Below are positions 34,515-45,921 of a stretch of 48,962 nucleotides of DNA, one piece after another (position 1 is the stretch's first letter; every line of letters begins with the position of its first letter). Location: contig JAHDHH010000032.1 in the NCBI GenBank assembly GCA_020631405.1, forward strand, positions 1 to 48,962. Reading direction: 5' to 3'. A program made the position numbers and the translations under genes. Under the pieces are notes generated by a model. The model saw only the letters and a list, made by a program, of their open reading frames with translations, was not told the origin of the DNA and made no database searches. This DNA comes from Saprospiraceae bacterium (GTDB lineage Bacteria > Bacteroidota > Bacteroidia > Chitinophagales > Saprospiraceae).

Positions 34515-35263
34515 TGAAACAACAAGTAGCAATAGTAACAGGAGGAGGATCAGGGATTGGCAGAGCAACATGTCTTTTGCTGGCAAGTGAAGGTTATCAA
34601 GTAGTTGTCTCTGACGTAAATACAGATCTTGCAGAATCAGTAGTCAATGAGATTAGCCAAGCAGGAGGTGGAGCAATGATGATCAAGGCCAATGTAGCCA
34701 AGTATGACGAAATGGAGACTTTGGTAGCCAAGACTGTAGAACACTATGGCAGTCTAGACCTCATGGTAAATAATGCAGGGATTGGCAACAAACAACTCGC
34801 CAAGACTGAATACCATACCCTAGAAGACTGGGACAATGTCATTGCTGTGAACCAGACTGGTGTATTCTATGGGATGAAGTTAGCCTTGATGCAAATGTCA
34901 AAACAAGGAAGTGGCAACATCGTAAATGTAGCATCTCTTGCAGGGCTCAAGGCCCAGGGTAAAAGTCTAGCATACAGTGCTAGTAAATTTGCAGTAGTAG
35001 GTATGACTAAGTCAGCAGCCCTAGAATATGCTGCTAAGAATATCAGAATCAACTGTGTCTGTCCAAGCTATACCGAGACTAGACTACTCGACCACCTCAC
35101 TGATCTCGGTCCTGATGTCGAGCAAAAGCTACTCCGCTATATGCCGATGAAAAGATTTGGTAATGCTGACGAAATAGCCCAAGCAATCTTGTGGTTAGCT
35201 ACAGACAAGTCCTCTTTTGTTACAGGCCATGCCCTGACATTGGGAGGAGGTTCGGATTTATAA
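34514..35263 (+). CDS. Short-chain dehydrogenase/reductase
   Basis: 249 residues from ATG 34514, which overlaps the kinase stop by one base; a longer frame from 34460 lies within the kinase and is rejected. TGGGSGIGRA, NNAGIGNKQ, NVASLAGLKAQG (catalytic Ser), YSASKFA, CPSYTETRLL and the C-terminal TGHALTLGGGSDL. A glucose-dehydrogenase/FabG-like classical SDR; within this operon it could oxidise 3- or 4-hydroxyacyl-CoA. Translational coupling with the kinase supports joint function. Confidence 0.9.
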   Translation: MKQQVAIVTGGGSGIGRATCLLLASEGYQVVVSDVNTDLAESVVNEISQAGGGAMMIKANVAKYDEMETLVAKTVEHYGSLDLMVNNAGIGNKQLAKTEYHTLEDWDNVIAVNQTGVFYGMKLALMQMSKQGSGNIVNVASLAGLKAQGKSLAYSASKFAVVGMTKSAALEYAAKNIRINCVCPSYTETRLLDHLTDLGPDVEQKLLRYMPMKRFGNADEIAQAILWLATDKSSFVTGHALTLGGGSDL

Positions 35264-35288
35264 TGAATACTAACAAACACTAACTCTA

Positions 35289-36290
35289 ATGAATAAACAA
35301 CTCATATTAGTCAAAAGGCCAGTAGCCATGCCTGATGCAGATACTTGGGAGCTCCAGTCTAACCCTATTCCTACTATAGGCGATGGAGAAGTCCTTATTA
35401 AGACCCATTATGTATCACTAGACCCAGCGATGCGTGGGTGGATGATGGATAGGAAGTCATACTTACCACCGGTAGCCATTGGAGAAGTGATGAGGGCAGG
35501 TACTATTGGAGAAGTAATAGAATCTAATAATCATCCGACCTTCAAGGTAGGAGACATCTTATCAGGATGGGGAGGAGTACAGCAGTACATCCAGACTAAT
35601 GGTGAGAGACACTTCAAAGTAGATACGAATCTGGCACCAATGACTAAGTACCTAGGTAGCTTGGGTATGCCTGGGATGACTGCATACTTTGGGATATTAG
35701 AGGTAGGTAAGATTCAAGAAGGAGATGTGGTCCTTGTCTCCGGAGCCGCTGGGGCGGTAGGAAGTGTAGTCGGGCAGATAGCTAAGATCAAAGGCTGTAC
35801 AGTGGTAGGGATTGCTGGTGGTCAAGCCAAATGTGACTATGTGGTCAATGAACTAGGTTTTGATGCTTGTATAGATTATAAGAATGATTCTGTCTATAAA
35901 GGGATAAAAGAGCATTGCCCCAAAGGAATAGATGTATACTTTGACAATGTAGGTGGAGAAATTTTGGACCTAGCACTAGCCTTCTTAAGAATGCATGCAA
36001 GAGTAGTGATCTGTGGAGCCATCTCGCAATACAACAGTGTAGACGTGGAAGGTCCAAAGAACTACCTCTCACTCTTGGTGAATAGAGCTACGATGCAAGG
36101 GATGGTGGTCTTGGACTACGCCAAAGATTATAGGTCTGCAGCGATGCAAATGGGCATGTGGATGATGGAAGGCAAACTAAAGACAGAAGAAGATGTCTAC
36201 GATGGTATAGAGAATTTTTACGAGACCTTCTTAAGGCTATTCAATGGTGATAAGAGAGGAAAGTTACTTCTGAAAGTTATTGAGGAATAG
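35289..36290 (+). CDS. NADP-dependent oxidoreductase of the CurA/PTGR (LTB4 dehydrogenase) group
   Basis: 333 residues, medium-chain reductase without zinc. MNKQLILVKRPVAMPDADTWEL, YVSLDPAMRGWMMDRKSYLPPVAIGEVMRAGTIGEV, Rossmann VSGAAGAVGSVVGQIAKIKG and DVYFDNVGGEILDLAL are the signatures of curcumin reductase and prostaglandin reductase 1. These enzymes reduce activated double bonds of alpha,beta-unsaturated carbonyls such as 4-hydroxynonenal products, which fits an adjacent 4-hydroxyacyl route (inference). It lies 25 bases after the SDR. Confidence 0.9.
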   Translation: MNKQLILVKRPVAMPDADTWELQSNPIPTIGDGEVLIKTHYVSLDPAMRGWMMDRKSYLPPVAIGEVMRAGTIGEVIESNNHPTFKVGDILSGWGGVQQYIQTNGERHFKVDTNLAPMTKYLGSLGMPGMTAYFGILEVGKIQEGDVVLVSGAAGAVGSVVGQIAKIKGCTVVGIAGGQAKCDYVVNELGFDACIDYKNDSVYKGIKEHCPKGIDVYFDNVGGEILDLALAFLRMHARVVICGAISQYNSVDVEGPKNYLSLLVNRATMQGMVVLDYAKDYRSAAMQMGMWMMEGKLKTEEDVYDGIENFYETFLRLFNGDKRGKLLLKVIEE

Positions 36291-36363
36291 AAACAGTCAT
36301 AGCCTTAAATTTTTGTTTCTTTTGGATAAAGGCACAAGAATAATAATACATAATAATAAAAGC

Positions 36364-36834
36364 ATGAACAGAGTACTTTCCCTCTATCAAAAACTAGAAC
36401 ACAAGCCCTTCGGCAAGCGTATATTCTCCGGTATTGTGGCTAGAATGGCACCATATTTTACCACTATCAGGCCAAGAGTACATGATATAAGGGCCAACCA
36501 TATCACTGTTTCGATGAAGAAGCGAAGAGCAGTACACAACCATCTCAAAACTGTCCATGCAATCGCAAGTTGCAACCTCTGTGAATTCGCGGCAGGACTC
36601 TGTATGGAAGCATCAATACCAAGCCACAGGAGGTGGATACCAATGGGCATGGACGTGGCTTATCTCAAGAAAGCAGAGACAGACATAACAGCAACTTGCG
36701 ATCTATCTTGGGTGGATTGGGATCATTGCGAAAAAGTACCCTGTGTGGTATCAATCAAGGATACGAGAGGAGTAGAAGTAGTCAAGGCTACTATAACAAT
36801 GTATGTCACTGACAAGCCAAACAAAACCAAATAA
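36364..36834 (+). CDS. DUF4442 hotdog-fold protein
   Basis: 156 residues from ATG 36364; the frame continues upstream to 36280 but those 28 residues overlap the previous gene. Hotdog fold of the acyl-CoA thioesterase-related DUF4442 family: RRAVHNHLKTVHAIASCNLCEFAAGL and IPSHRRWIPMGMDVAYLKKAETD. Relatives include thioesterase-like proteins; the residues needed for catalysis are not certain here. In this operon it could clear dead-end acyl-CoA esters. One base separates its stop from the next ATG. Confidence 0.8.
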   Translation: MNRVLSLYQKLEHKPFGKRIFSGIVARMAPYFTTIRPRVHDIRANHITVSMKKRRAVHNHLKTVHAIASCNLCEFAAGLCMEASIPSHRRWIPMGMDVAYLKKAETDITATCDLSWVDWDHCEKVPCVVSIKDTRGVEVVKATITMYVTDKPNKTK

Positions 36835-36835
36835 T

Positions 36836-37810
36836 ATGAAAGCAATCGTCTGCGAACAGCACGGATTACCCAATACCCTTGTCCTCAAAGATCTGCCAAA
36901 CCTAGAGCCAGGTCCTAATGAAGTTATTGTCAATGTCAAGGCTTGTTCTATCAACTTTCCGGATACCTTAATTATTCAAGGGAAGTATCAGTTTCAGCCA
37001 GACCTACCGTTTACGCCAGGAAGTGATATTTCTGGAGTCGTCAAATCAGTCGGCAGTGCCGTGAAAAACCACAAAGTTGGAGATGAAGTCTTTGGTATAG
37101 TCCAATATGGAGGCTTCGCAGAAGAGCTCTGTGTCAAGGCTAGTCATGTCTTCCCCAAGATGTCAGGAATGGACTTTCCGACAGCAGCATCTTTCATTTA
37201 TGCCTATGGGACTTCTTATCATGCACTTAAGCAAAGAGCCCAACTACAAGCTGGAGAAACCTTGGTTATTCTCGGAGCATCAGGAGGTGTAGGACTGGCA
37301 GCACTAGAACTTGGGAAGGCAATGGGAGCTAGAGTCATAGCAGCAGCATCCACTTCTGAGAAGCTTGCCCTTTGTAAGGAAAGAGGAGCAGACGAAGTCA
37401 TCAATTATACAGAGGAGGACCTCAAGTCTAGAATAAAAGCACTCACAGATGGCAAAGGTGCAGATGTCATTTATGATCCTGTGGGAGGTAACTATTCTGA
37501 AGCTGCGTTAAGAGCAACGAAGTGGAATGGTAGATACTTAGTGATAGGCTTTGCAGCAGGCGAAATACCAAGGATTCCATTGAATTTGGCATTATTGAAA
37601 GGCTGCTCAATAGTCGGAGTATTCTGGGGTAGATTTACCAAAGAAGAGCCACAGAACCATATGCAAAACACCATGGAGCTTATGCAAATGTATGGTGAAG
37701 GCAAAATCAAACCACATATACACAAGATCTATCCTCTTGCTGAAACACCTAAAGCATTAGAAGATATGATGAATAGAAAGGTGAGAGGGAAAGTGGTGAT
37801 AAGTATTTAG
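36836..37810 (+). CDS. NADPH:quinone oxidoreductase family protein
   Basis: 324 residues from ATG 36836 (one base after the DUF4442 stop). Zinc-free medium-chain reductase: MKAIVCEQHGLPNTLVLKDLP, PFTPGSDISGVVKSVGSAVKNHKVGDEVFG, AYGTSYHALKQRAQLQAGETLVILGASGGVGLAALELGKAMGA and DVIYDPVGG. The AYGTSYHAL/LVLGAaGGVG pattern is typical of QOR and of the MDR partner of acyl-CoA loci. Last gene of the rightward operon; a 134-bp gap with no evident gene follows. Confidence 0.9.
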   Translation: MKAIVCEQHGLPNTLVLKDLPNLEPGPNEVIVNVKACSINFPDTLIIQGKYQFQPDLPFTPGSDISGVVKSVGSAVKNHKVGDEVFGIVQYGGFAEELCVKASHVFPKMSGMDFPTAASFIYAYGTSYHALKQRAQLQAGETLVILGASGGVGLAALELGKAMGARVIAAASTSEKLALCKERGADEVINYTEEDLKSRIKALTDGKGADVIYDPVGGNYSEAALRATKWNGRYLVIGFAAGEIPRIPLNLALLKGCSIVGVFWGRFTKEEPQNHMQNTMELMQMYGEGKIKPHIHKIYPLAETPKALEDMMNRKVRGKVVISI

Positions 37811-37944
37811 GCTAGCTACAAGTTTTTGAATTATTAAACTAAATCACAACCCCAATATTTTTTCTCTTTTGGTAGGACTATTCTGTACTAACTTGTTTTT
37901 ACCGCATACAGATTATTACGACACGACTGTAAGATTGCGGAAAC

Positions 37945-38655
37945 ATGGATAACGTTAGAATAAAGATATTGGTAGTGGTGAGTGTTCTTAGCTTACTTTT
38001 CAATAATAGTAATGCTTTAGCTCAGTCAGAAACCTATGTGGTCAAAGACCTAGAGAGTTGGTATACTATAGAAGCAAAGGCTAAGCTTACTAAAAACATC
38101 AGACTTGACTTGGCTCAGTCACTGCGCTTAGATAATAATGCATCAACATATCAACAAGCTTTTACTGATTTTTCAGCACGTTACAGATTGACTAAGTCAT
38201 GGAATGTGAAGTCAGGATTCAGGTTAATTAATGAAGCAAAAGAAGGGAGCAATAGACACTTAAGATATTTCGTGTCTACTACGGCTAAGTACAAGCTCTC
38301 CGAGATTACCCTTTATCATAGGTTGATGTATACAAACAGAAATGAACTCGGATTGTCAAAAGATGCTGGAGATGACCATATTAAGAACCTTAGATTCAAA
38401 ACAGGGGCAAAGTATGGTATTAAAAACTGGAAACTAGACCCAAACGCATCGATAGAAATATTTAGAAGATATCAGGATGGCGAAGTTGGCTGGAATAAAG
38501 TGAGATTCAAGCTTGGGACAGAGTTAGACCTAAAGGAATTTGGAGAATTAGGAGCCTTTTATGCTATAGAAAAAGAGTTTGGCAGAAGCATACAACCGAC
38601 TAATTATATCATAGGTCTTAATTATTCATACACGTTTAAATTGTATAAGAAATGA
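37945..38655 (+). CDS. DUF2490 outer-membrane beta-barrel-like protein
   Basis: 236 residues; signal peptide to about residue 27 (ALAQ). The mature domain alternates amphipathic strands (LESWYTIEAKAKLTKNIRLDLAQSLRLDNN; FTDFSARYRLTKSWNVKSGFRLI; YSYTFKLYKK end), the DUF2490 pattern, predicted outer-membrane barrel. Shares ATGA with the following CotH gene, so translated with it. DUF2490-CotH pairs recur in Bacteroidota (from memory); function unknown. Confidence 0.82.
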   Translation: MDNVRIKILVVVSVLSLLFNNSNALAQSETYVVKDLESWYTIEAKAKLTKNIRLDLAQSLRLDNNASTYQQAFTDFSARYRLTKSWNVKSGFRLINEAKEGSNRHLRYFVSTTAKYKLSEITLYHRLMYTNRNELGLSKDAGDDHIKNLRFKTGAKYGIKNWKLDPNASIEIFRRYQDGEVGWNKVRFKLGTELDLKEFGELGAFYAIEKEFGRSIQPTNYIIGLNYSYTFKLYKK

Positions 38656-40007
38656 AGAAAGGATTAATCGTGCTTACACATACCTTGATGGTGAGTGTTT
38701 TACTGACAGGGTGCTATGAAGAAGAACTAGTTGTAGTAGAAGATTGGGAGACTAATAGCCACTCTATAGAAGCTGCCGCAGATTACGCTACAGTGTTTAA
38801 TGACAGTAAGGTCAATCGGTTTGATATTGTAATAGAGCAAAGTGATTGGAATGATATGCAAAAAGATCTTGAGAGTATAGTCGGCAGTAGCGGAAGTGGT
38901 CCCGGTGGCACTGTAGAGTTTTCTGATGAGACTCCGATGTATGTACCTTGTGACCTCTACTTCAATGATATCTTATGGCCTCATGTAGGTATCAGATACA
39001 AGGGCAACTCAAGTCTACAAGCCTACTCTAGAGGGGCCAATAAACTACCATTCAGATTGGAGTTTGATAAGTTTGAAAATGACTTTCCAGAGATCAAGGA
39101 TATGCGGTTCTATGGATTCAAAGAACTGTCATTGTCAAGCAATTTTGATGATCCCTCTTTATTGCGAGAGAAGGTAGCGCCTGACTTATTTAGATCATTC
39201 GGAGTACCAGCACCAAGGACGGCATTTTATGAAATCTACATAGATTATGGAGATGGACCTATGTATTTTGGAGTGTATACTGCGGTGGAAGTAGTATTTG
39301 ATACGCCTATGTTGTCTACCCAATTTACTGAATCTACAGGCAATTGTTATAAGCCGGATGGCCTTGGAGCAGCTTTTAGTATATCTAGTTTTGACCTAGA
39401 TGATATTGACATTAAGAATTATGAGTATAGCGGTAAAGCAGACATTCAAGAATTATTTGATGTCTTACACAGTTCAGACAGAGAGGATAACCCAGAACTT
39501 TGGAGAAGCGAATTTGAATCGGTATTTGATGTACAAGGCTACTTGAAATACCTAGCTGTCAATACAACCATTCAAAACTGGGATACTTATGGTAGAATGA
39601 CCCATAATTACTACCTCTACCATGACCCATCTGATGACTTGATTAAGTGGATCCCGTGGGACAACAATGAGGCTTTCCAGACAGGAAAACAAGGCGGTTC
39701 TTTATCTTTTTCATTTAGTGAAGTAAACGAAAGAAACTGGCCAATAATCATGAATATCATTAATGATGAAGAGTATAAGTTAGACTATGACAACTATGTC
39801 AAAACCTTTATCAATACGACATTCAATGCTAACAGGATGGCAGAAATCTATAGAGCTGAAGAGTCGATAGTATCTCATTCAGCACAAAACGAAAATAGTG
39901 AGTACACCTACTTATCCAATGGTAGTATCACTAGTGCTGTCAATAGTCTGATTAGTCATGCTGATGCAAGAAACAGCAGTGCTCAAGCGTATTTAGATGC
40001 TCAATAA
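38652..40007 (+). CDS. CotH kinase family lipoprotein
   Basis: 451 residues. Lipoprotein signal with LLTGC lipobox (about residues 5-21). The CotH kinase family (atypical secreted protein kinase) motifs are clear: VGIRYKGNSSLQAYSRGANKLPFRLEFDKF, LSLSSNFDDPSLLREKVAPDLFRSFGVPAPRTAFYEIY, and the active-site block TIQNWDTYGRMTHNYYLYHDPSDD with IPWDNNEAF (DxN-type catalytic residues retained). Where studied, CotH proteins phosphorylate spore-coat or surface proteins; an extracellular kinase on envelope proteins is the inference. The DUF2490 barrel partner may be its substrate or export aid. Length normal. Confidence 0.88.
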   Translation: MKKGLIVLTHTLMVSVLLTGCYEEELVVVEDWETNSHSIEAAADYATVFNDSKVNRFDIVIEQSDWNDMQKDLESIVGSSGSGPGGTVEFSDETPMYVPCDLYFNDILWPHVGIRYKGNSSLQAYSRGANKLPFRLEFDKFENDFPEIKDMRFYGFKELSLSSNFDDPSLLREKVAPDLFRSFGVPAPRTAFYEIYIDYGDGPMYFGVYTAVEVVFDTPMLSTQFTESTGNCYKPDGLGAAFSISSFDLDDIDIKNYEYSGKADIQELFDVLHSSDREDNPELWRSEFESVFDVQGYLKYLAVNTTIQNWDTYGRMTHNYYLYHDPSDDLIKWIPWDNNEAFQTGKQGGSLSFSFSEVNERNWPIIMNIINDEEYKLDYDNYVKTFINTTFNANRMAEIYRAEESIVSHSAQNENSEYTYLSNGSITSAVNSLISHADARNSSAQAYLDAQ

Positions 40008-40034
40008 TAGGATTTTGATGAGTGAGCCTTTGGG

Positions 40035-40769
40035 TTACTTGGTCAATATTTCATCAAGGATAACACTTATCTCATCTCCACGAGTCAGGGTCATCATGTG
40101 TGATCCATTAGGTATGATATAGTTAGCACTTACATTTCTGATTGGAATAGTGTGGTCTACTTCTCCATGGATATGATAGACATTGTCATAAGTCATTTCG
40201 ACTCTGTCCCAATTCACAATCATGTCAATAGCTCTGTGCAAAAACAAAGGATCCTTATCTCTTAGCATAGCATCATAGGTTTCGCCTTCATTCTTCCTGT
40301 CTGGCTCTACTATACGCTGTGCTATGAAGGAAGACTGCTTAGCCAGTCCTGGCCACACCAGCTTATGCAAAGGGAGGTGCTGTTGCCAGAGCAACTTTTT
40401 GGGAAGTTCAAGACTAGATTTGGCACTTGCTATAAGGATGGTTTGTTGTGGAGAGATCATGGCATTCATTTCAATAGCTAGCATACCTCCGAGTGAAGCA
40501 CCTACTAGGACAAATGCTTGAGAAGTGTCAATTTGCTCAATAAGAGTCTTTGCATAGGACTCCATTGACTGGTCTTTGTCAGGGACAAGATATTCGACGT
40601 GCTTGACTTGATATCCTTCCGGCAATTGTATTTTCTGGAATAAGCGATGATCTGCCCCAGTTCCAGAAATGAAGTAGACATTGATCGGCTCATTTGTTGC
40701 GATAAGATGACTTATACATCCAACAATAAGGAGTAGTAATAATGGAAGTCTCATACCAGTATTACGCAT
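40035..40769 (-). CDS. Alpha/beta hydrolase, secreted or periplasmic
   Basis: 244 residues; ATG 40769 or the internal ATG at residue 6 (MRLPLLLLLIVGC, a possible lipobox LIVGC). Nucleophile elbow LVGASLGGMLA (Ser), acid DHTIP in HGEVDHTIP, and His in NGSHMM complete a serine hydrolase triad. Fold typical of esterases or lipases; substrate unknown. Sits alone between the CotH gene and fadH. A lipase feeding the fatty acid pathway would be attractive but is conjecture. Confidence 0.82.
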   Translation of the reverse strand: MRNTGMRLPLLLLLIVGCISHLIATNEPINVYFISGTGADHRLFQKIQLPEGYQVKHVEYLVPDKDQSMESYAKTLIEQIDTSQAFVLVGASLGGMLAIEMNAMISPQQTILIASAKSSLELPKKLLWQQHLPLHKLVWPGLAKQSSFIAQRIVEPDRKNEGETYDAMLRDKDPLFLHRAIDMIVNWDRVEMTYDNVYHIHGEVDHTIPIRNVSANYIIPNGSHMMTLTRGDEISVILDEILTK

Positions 40770-40826
40770 TTGTCTGCCAATTCCTTGGTAGTCTACTTCC
40801 TAGAAAAAAGAAAGTCTCAAGTCCAA

Positions 40827-43650
<2,824 letters not shown>

Positions 43651-43777
43651 TCGGCTAAGTTACAGAACAGAATCTTGAATCTTGTACAATTCTCCTTTTC
43701 GAAAGTGAATGAAAAGCTTATCTTTAGTCATCTAACCTTTCAAGGGAAGCCTGCTTCCCCTAAACGATTATCGAAGT

Positions 43778-45439
43778 ATGGAACATTTTACATTTGAATT
43801 TTATAAGTGGGAGCAAGAGACTCCACACAAACCTTTTTTATTACAACCATTTGGAGACTCTTGGGAGACATGGACATGGGCGGAAGTGGGAGATAAGGCA
43901 AGGCGTCTGGCTACAGCACTAAGATCATTAGGCTTACCGCCAAAAAGTCATGTAGGTCTAGTATCTAAGAATTGTAGAGAATGGATAGTGGCGGATATAG
44001 CTATTATTATGGCAGGGTATGTCTCTGTACCTTTTTTCCCAACCTTGTCAGGAGAGCAAATTGCTGAAGTCCTTGAGTTAGGAGATGTCGCAGCACTATT
44101 TATCGGAAAGCTGGAAGTGTGGGATGATATGAAGCTGGGAGTACCTGAGGACTTACCAACCATTGCATTTCCGCATTATACTGGCAACTCTAAAGTAGAT
44201 GCTCAATACCATTGGGACGACCTTATCGCAAAGCACGAACCACTACAAGAGACAGCAACCTTGGCTAAGGATGATCTGTGGACAATCATATTTACTTCAG
44301 GAACTACTGGGACACCCAAAGGAGTGATGCTAGACTTCCAGATATTTGAAAATGCCGCAATACCAACTCTTGCTACTAATCCACTTCATATTAGTACTAC
44401 GGGTAATAATAGATTCTTTTCTTACTTACCACTCAATCATATTGCAGAGCGGTTGGTCGTAGAGACAGGAGTGCTGAGATTCGGTGGAACCATAGCTTTT
44501 GCAGAGTCACTAGATACTTTTGCAAAAAACTTGTCTGAGGCTAAGCCAACAGTATTCTTCGGAGTGCCGAGGATATACACTAAGTTTCAACAAGGTGTCT
44601 TAGCTAAGATGCCACAAGAAAAGTTAAATAAATTGCTCAAAATCCCAATTCTGAAATCAATTGTAAAGAAGAAGATTAAAGCAGGTTTAGGATTGTCAGA
44701 TGCCAAGGCAATAGTCTCAGGAGCTGCCCCACTACCAGAACCACTCAAACAATGGTGGGCCAAACTAGATATCAACATCATGAATGGATATGGGATGACT
44801 GAGAATTGTGCCATTTGTACACTATTAGAAGCGAATATTAGTAAGTCAGGATCAGTAGGTAAAGCACAAGTACAGTCGGAGGTGAAGATTCATGAGGGGA
44901 CTAATGAAATACTCAACAGAGGTCCTTACTTGATGAAAGGGTACTACAATAACCCAGAGAAAACTGCGGAAGTTATCCAAGATGGTTGGCTACACACAGG
45001 TGACCAAGGCTATATCGATAGTGAGGGCTACCTCTTCATTACGGGTAGGGTCAAGGATTCTTTCAAAACATCCAAGGGTGAGTACATCGTTCCAGGCCCT
45101 ATCGAATGGAAGCTAAGTGCAAACCAAGATATTGAACAGATTTGCCTAGTAGGACTAGGTTACCCGCAGCCGATGGCCCTAGTTAATCTCTCTGAAGTAG
45201 GTCTTAAGAAGTCAAGAGCAGAGATAGCTACTAGCCTAGACAACACAAGGCAAGCAGTAAATGATACCTTGCCAGGTTATCAAAAGGTGCAAAAGATTAT
45301 TACAATCAAAGAACCTTGGACTGTAGAGAATGGCTCTCTGACACCAACTATGAAGATTAAGAGGAATGTACTAACGAATAGGTATGCTGACAACTTAACT
45401 GATTGGTATAATGTTGAACAAACAGTAATAGAAGCATAG
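43778..45439 (+). CDS. Long-chain acyl-CoA ligase (AMP-binding)
   Basis: 553 residues. Activates carboxylic acids to CoA thioesters via acyl-adenylate. Motifs: phosphate loop IIFTSGTTGTPKGVM, FFSYLPLNHIAERLVVE, FFGVPRIYTKF, NGYGMTENC, HTGDQGYIDSEGYLFITGRVKDSFKTSKGEYIVPGPIE and the C-terminal catalytic lysine region LTPTMKIKRNVL. The FACS/ACSBG-like spacing and the unusual length of the TSKGEY hinge suit long-chain or terpenoid-like acids. Divergent from the crotonase-fadH unit, 127-bp shared gap; likely induced together. Confidence 0.93.
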   Translation: MEHFTFEFYKWEQETPHKPFLLQPFGDSWETWTWAEVGDKARRLATALRSLGLPPKSHVGLVSKNCREWIVADIAIIMAGYVSVPFFPTLSGEQIAEVLELGDVAALFIGKLEVWDDMKLGVPEDLPTIAFPHYTGNSKVDAQYHWDDLIAKHEPLQETATLAKDDLWTIIFTSGTTGTPKGVMLDFQIFENAAIPTLATNPLHISTTGNNRFFSYLPLNHIAERLVVETGVLRFGGTIAFAESLDTFAKNLSEAKPTVFFGVPRIYTKFQQGVLAKMPQEKLNKLLKIPILKSIVKKKIKAGLGLSDAKAIVSGAAPLPEPLKQWWAKLDINIMNGYGMTENCAICTLLEANISKSGSVGKAQVQSEVKIHEGTNEILNRGPYLMKGYYNNPEKTAEVIQDGWLHTGDQGYIDSEGYLFITGRVKDSFKTSKGEYIVPGPIEWKLSANQDIEQICLVGLGYPQPMALVNLSEVGLKKSRAEIATSLDNTRQAVNDTLPGYQKVQKIITIKEPWTVENGSLTPTMKIKRNVLTNRYADNLTDWYNVEQTVIEA

Positions 45440-45456
45440 AAATAAAGAAATAGCCC

Positions 45457-45897
45457 ATGATGAGATACCTAGTGTTTGTCTTTCTGATAGGACTACTGGC
45501 ATGTGCTGGTAGTGAGCAAACTCCCAAAAGGGTAAGTCAGCCAACGGAGGATACTTCAAAGCAACAAAAGCAGAAGCCAAACGTCTCACCTCCCAAGCAG
45601 TCCTTGCCAAAGGTCCAATTGGACAAAGCAGAAGCAATAATTGCCTCTATAAATACTGAAGAGGTGGACAATATCGATGCCAGTAAAATCTATAGGATGA
45701 GGTGTGCTAGCTGCCATGGCCTGAAAGGCAATATGAATGTCAACGGTGCTAAAGACTTGACGGCTTCTACTATATCACTCCAAGAAAGTGTGGCACAGAT
45801 ATACTTTGGTAAGGGGCTAATGCTCCCACATAAGAGTATGCTAAGTGAGGCTGAAATTGTAGCTGTAGCTAAATATGTAGAAGATCAATTCAGGTAA
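45457..45897 (+). CDS. Class I c-type cytochrome lipoprotein
   Basis: 146 residues. Lipobox signal RYLVFVFLIGLLACAG; a Lys/Gln/Pro-rich linker (about 25-60); then one c-type heme motif CASCHG (MRCASCHGLKGNMNVNGAKDL) and a distal Met in KGLMLPHKSM. Periplasmic electron carrier. 17 bases after the acyl-CoA ligase gene, so probably co-transcribed; it may accept electrons from a dehydrogenase, unproven. Confidence 0.87.
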   Translation: MMRYLVFVFLIGLLACAGSEQTPKRVSQPTEDTSKQQKQKPNVSPPKQSLPKVQLDKAEAIIASINTEEVDNIDASKIYRMRCASCHGLKGNMNVNGAKDLTASTISLQESVAQIYFGKGLMLPHKSMLSEAEIVAVAKYVEDQFR

Positions 45898-45921
45898 CTT
45901 TCAAGTCCTTTTGTATTCTAC

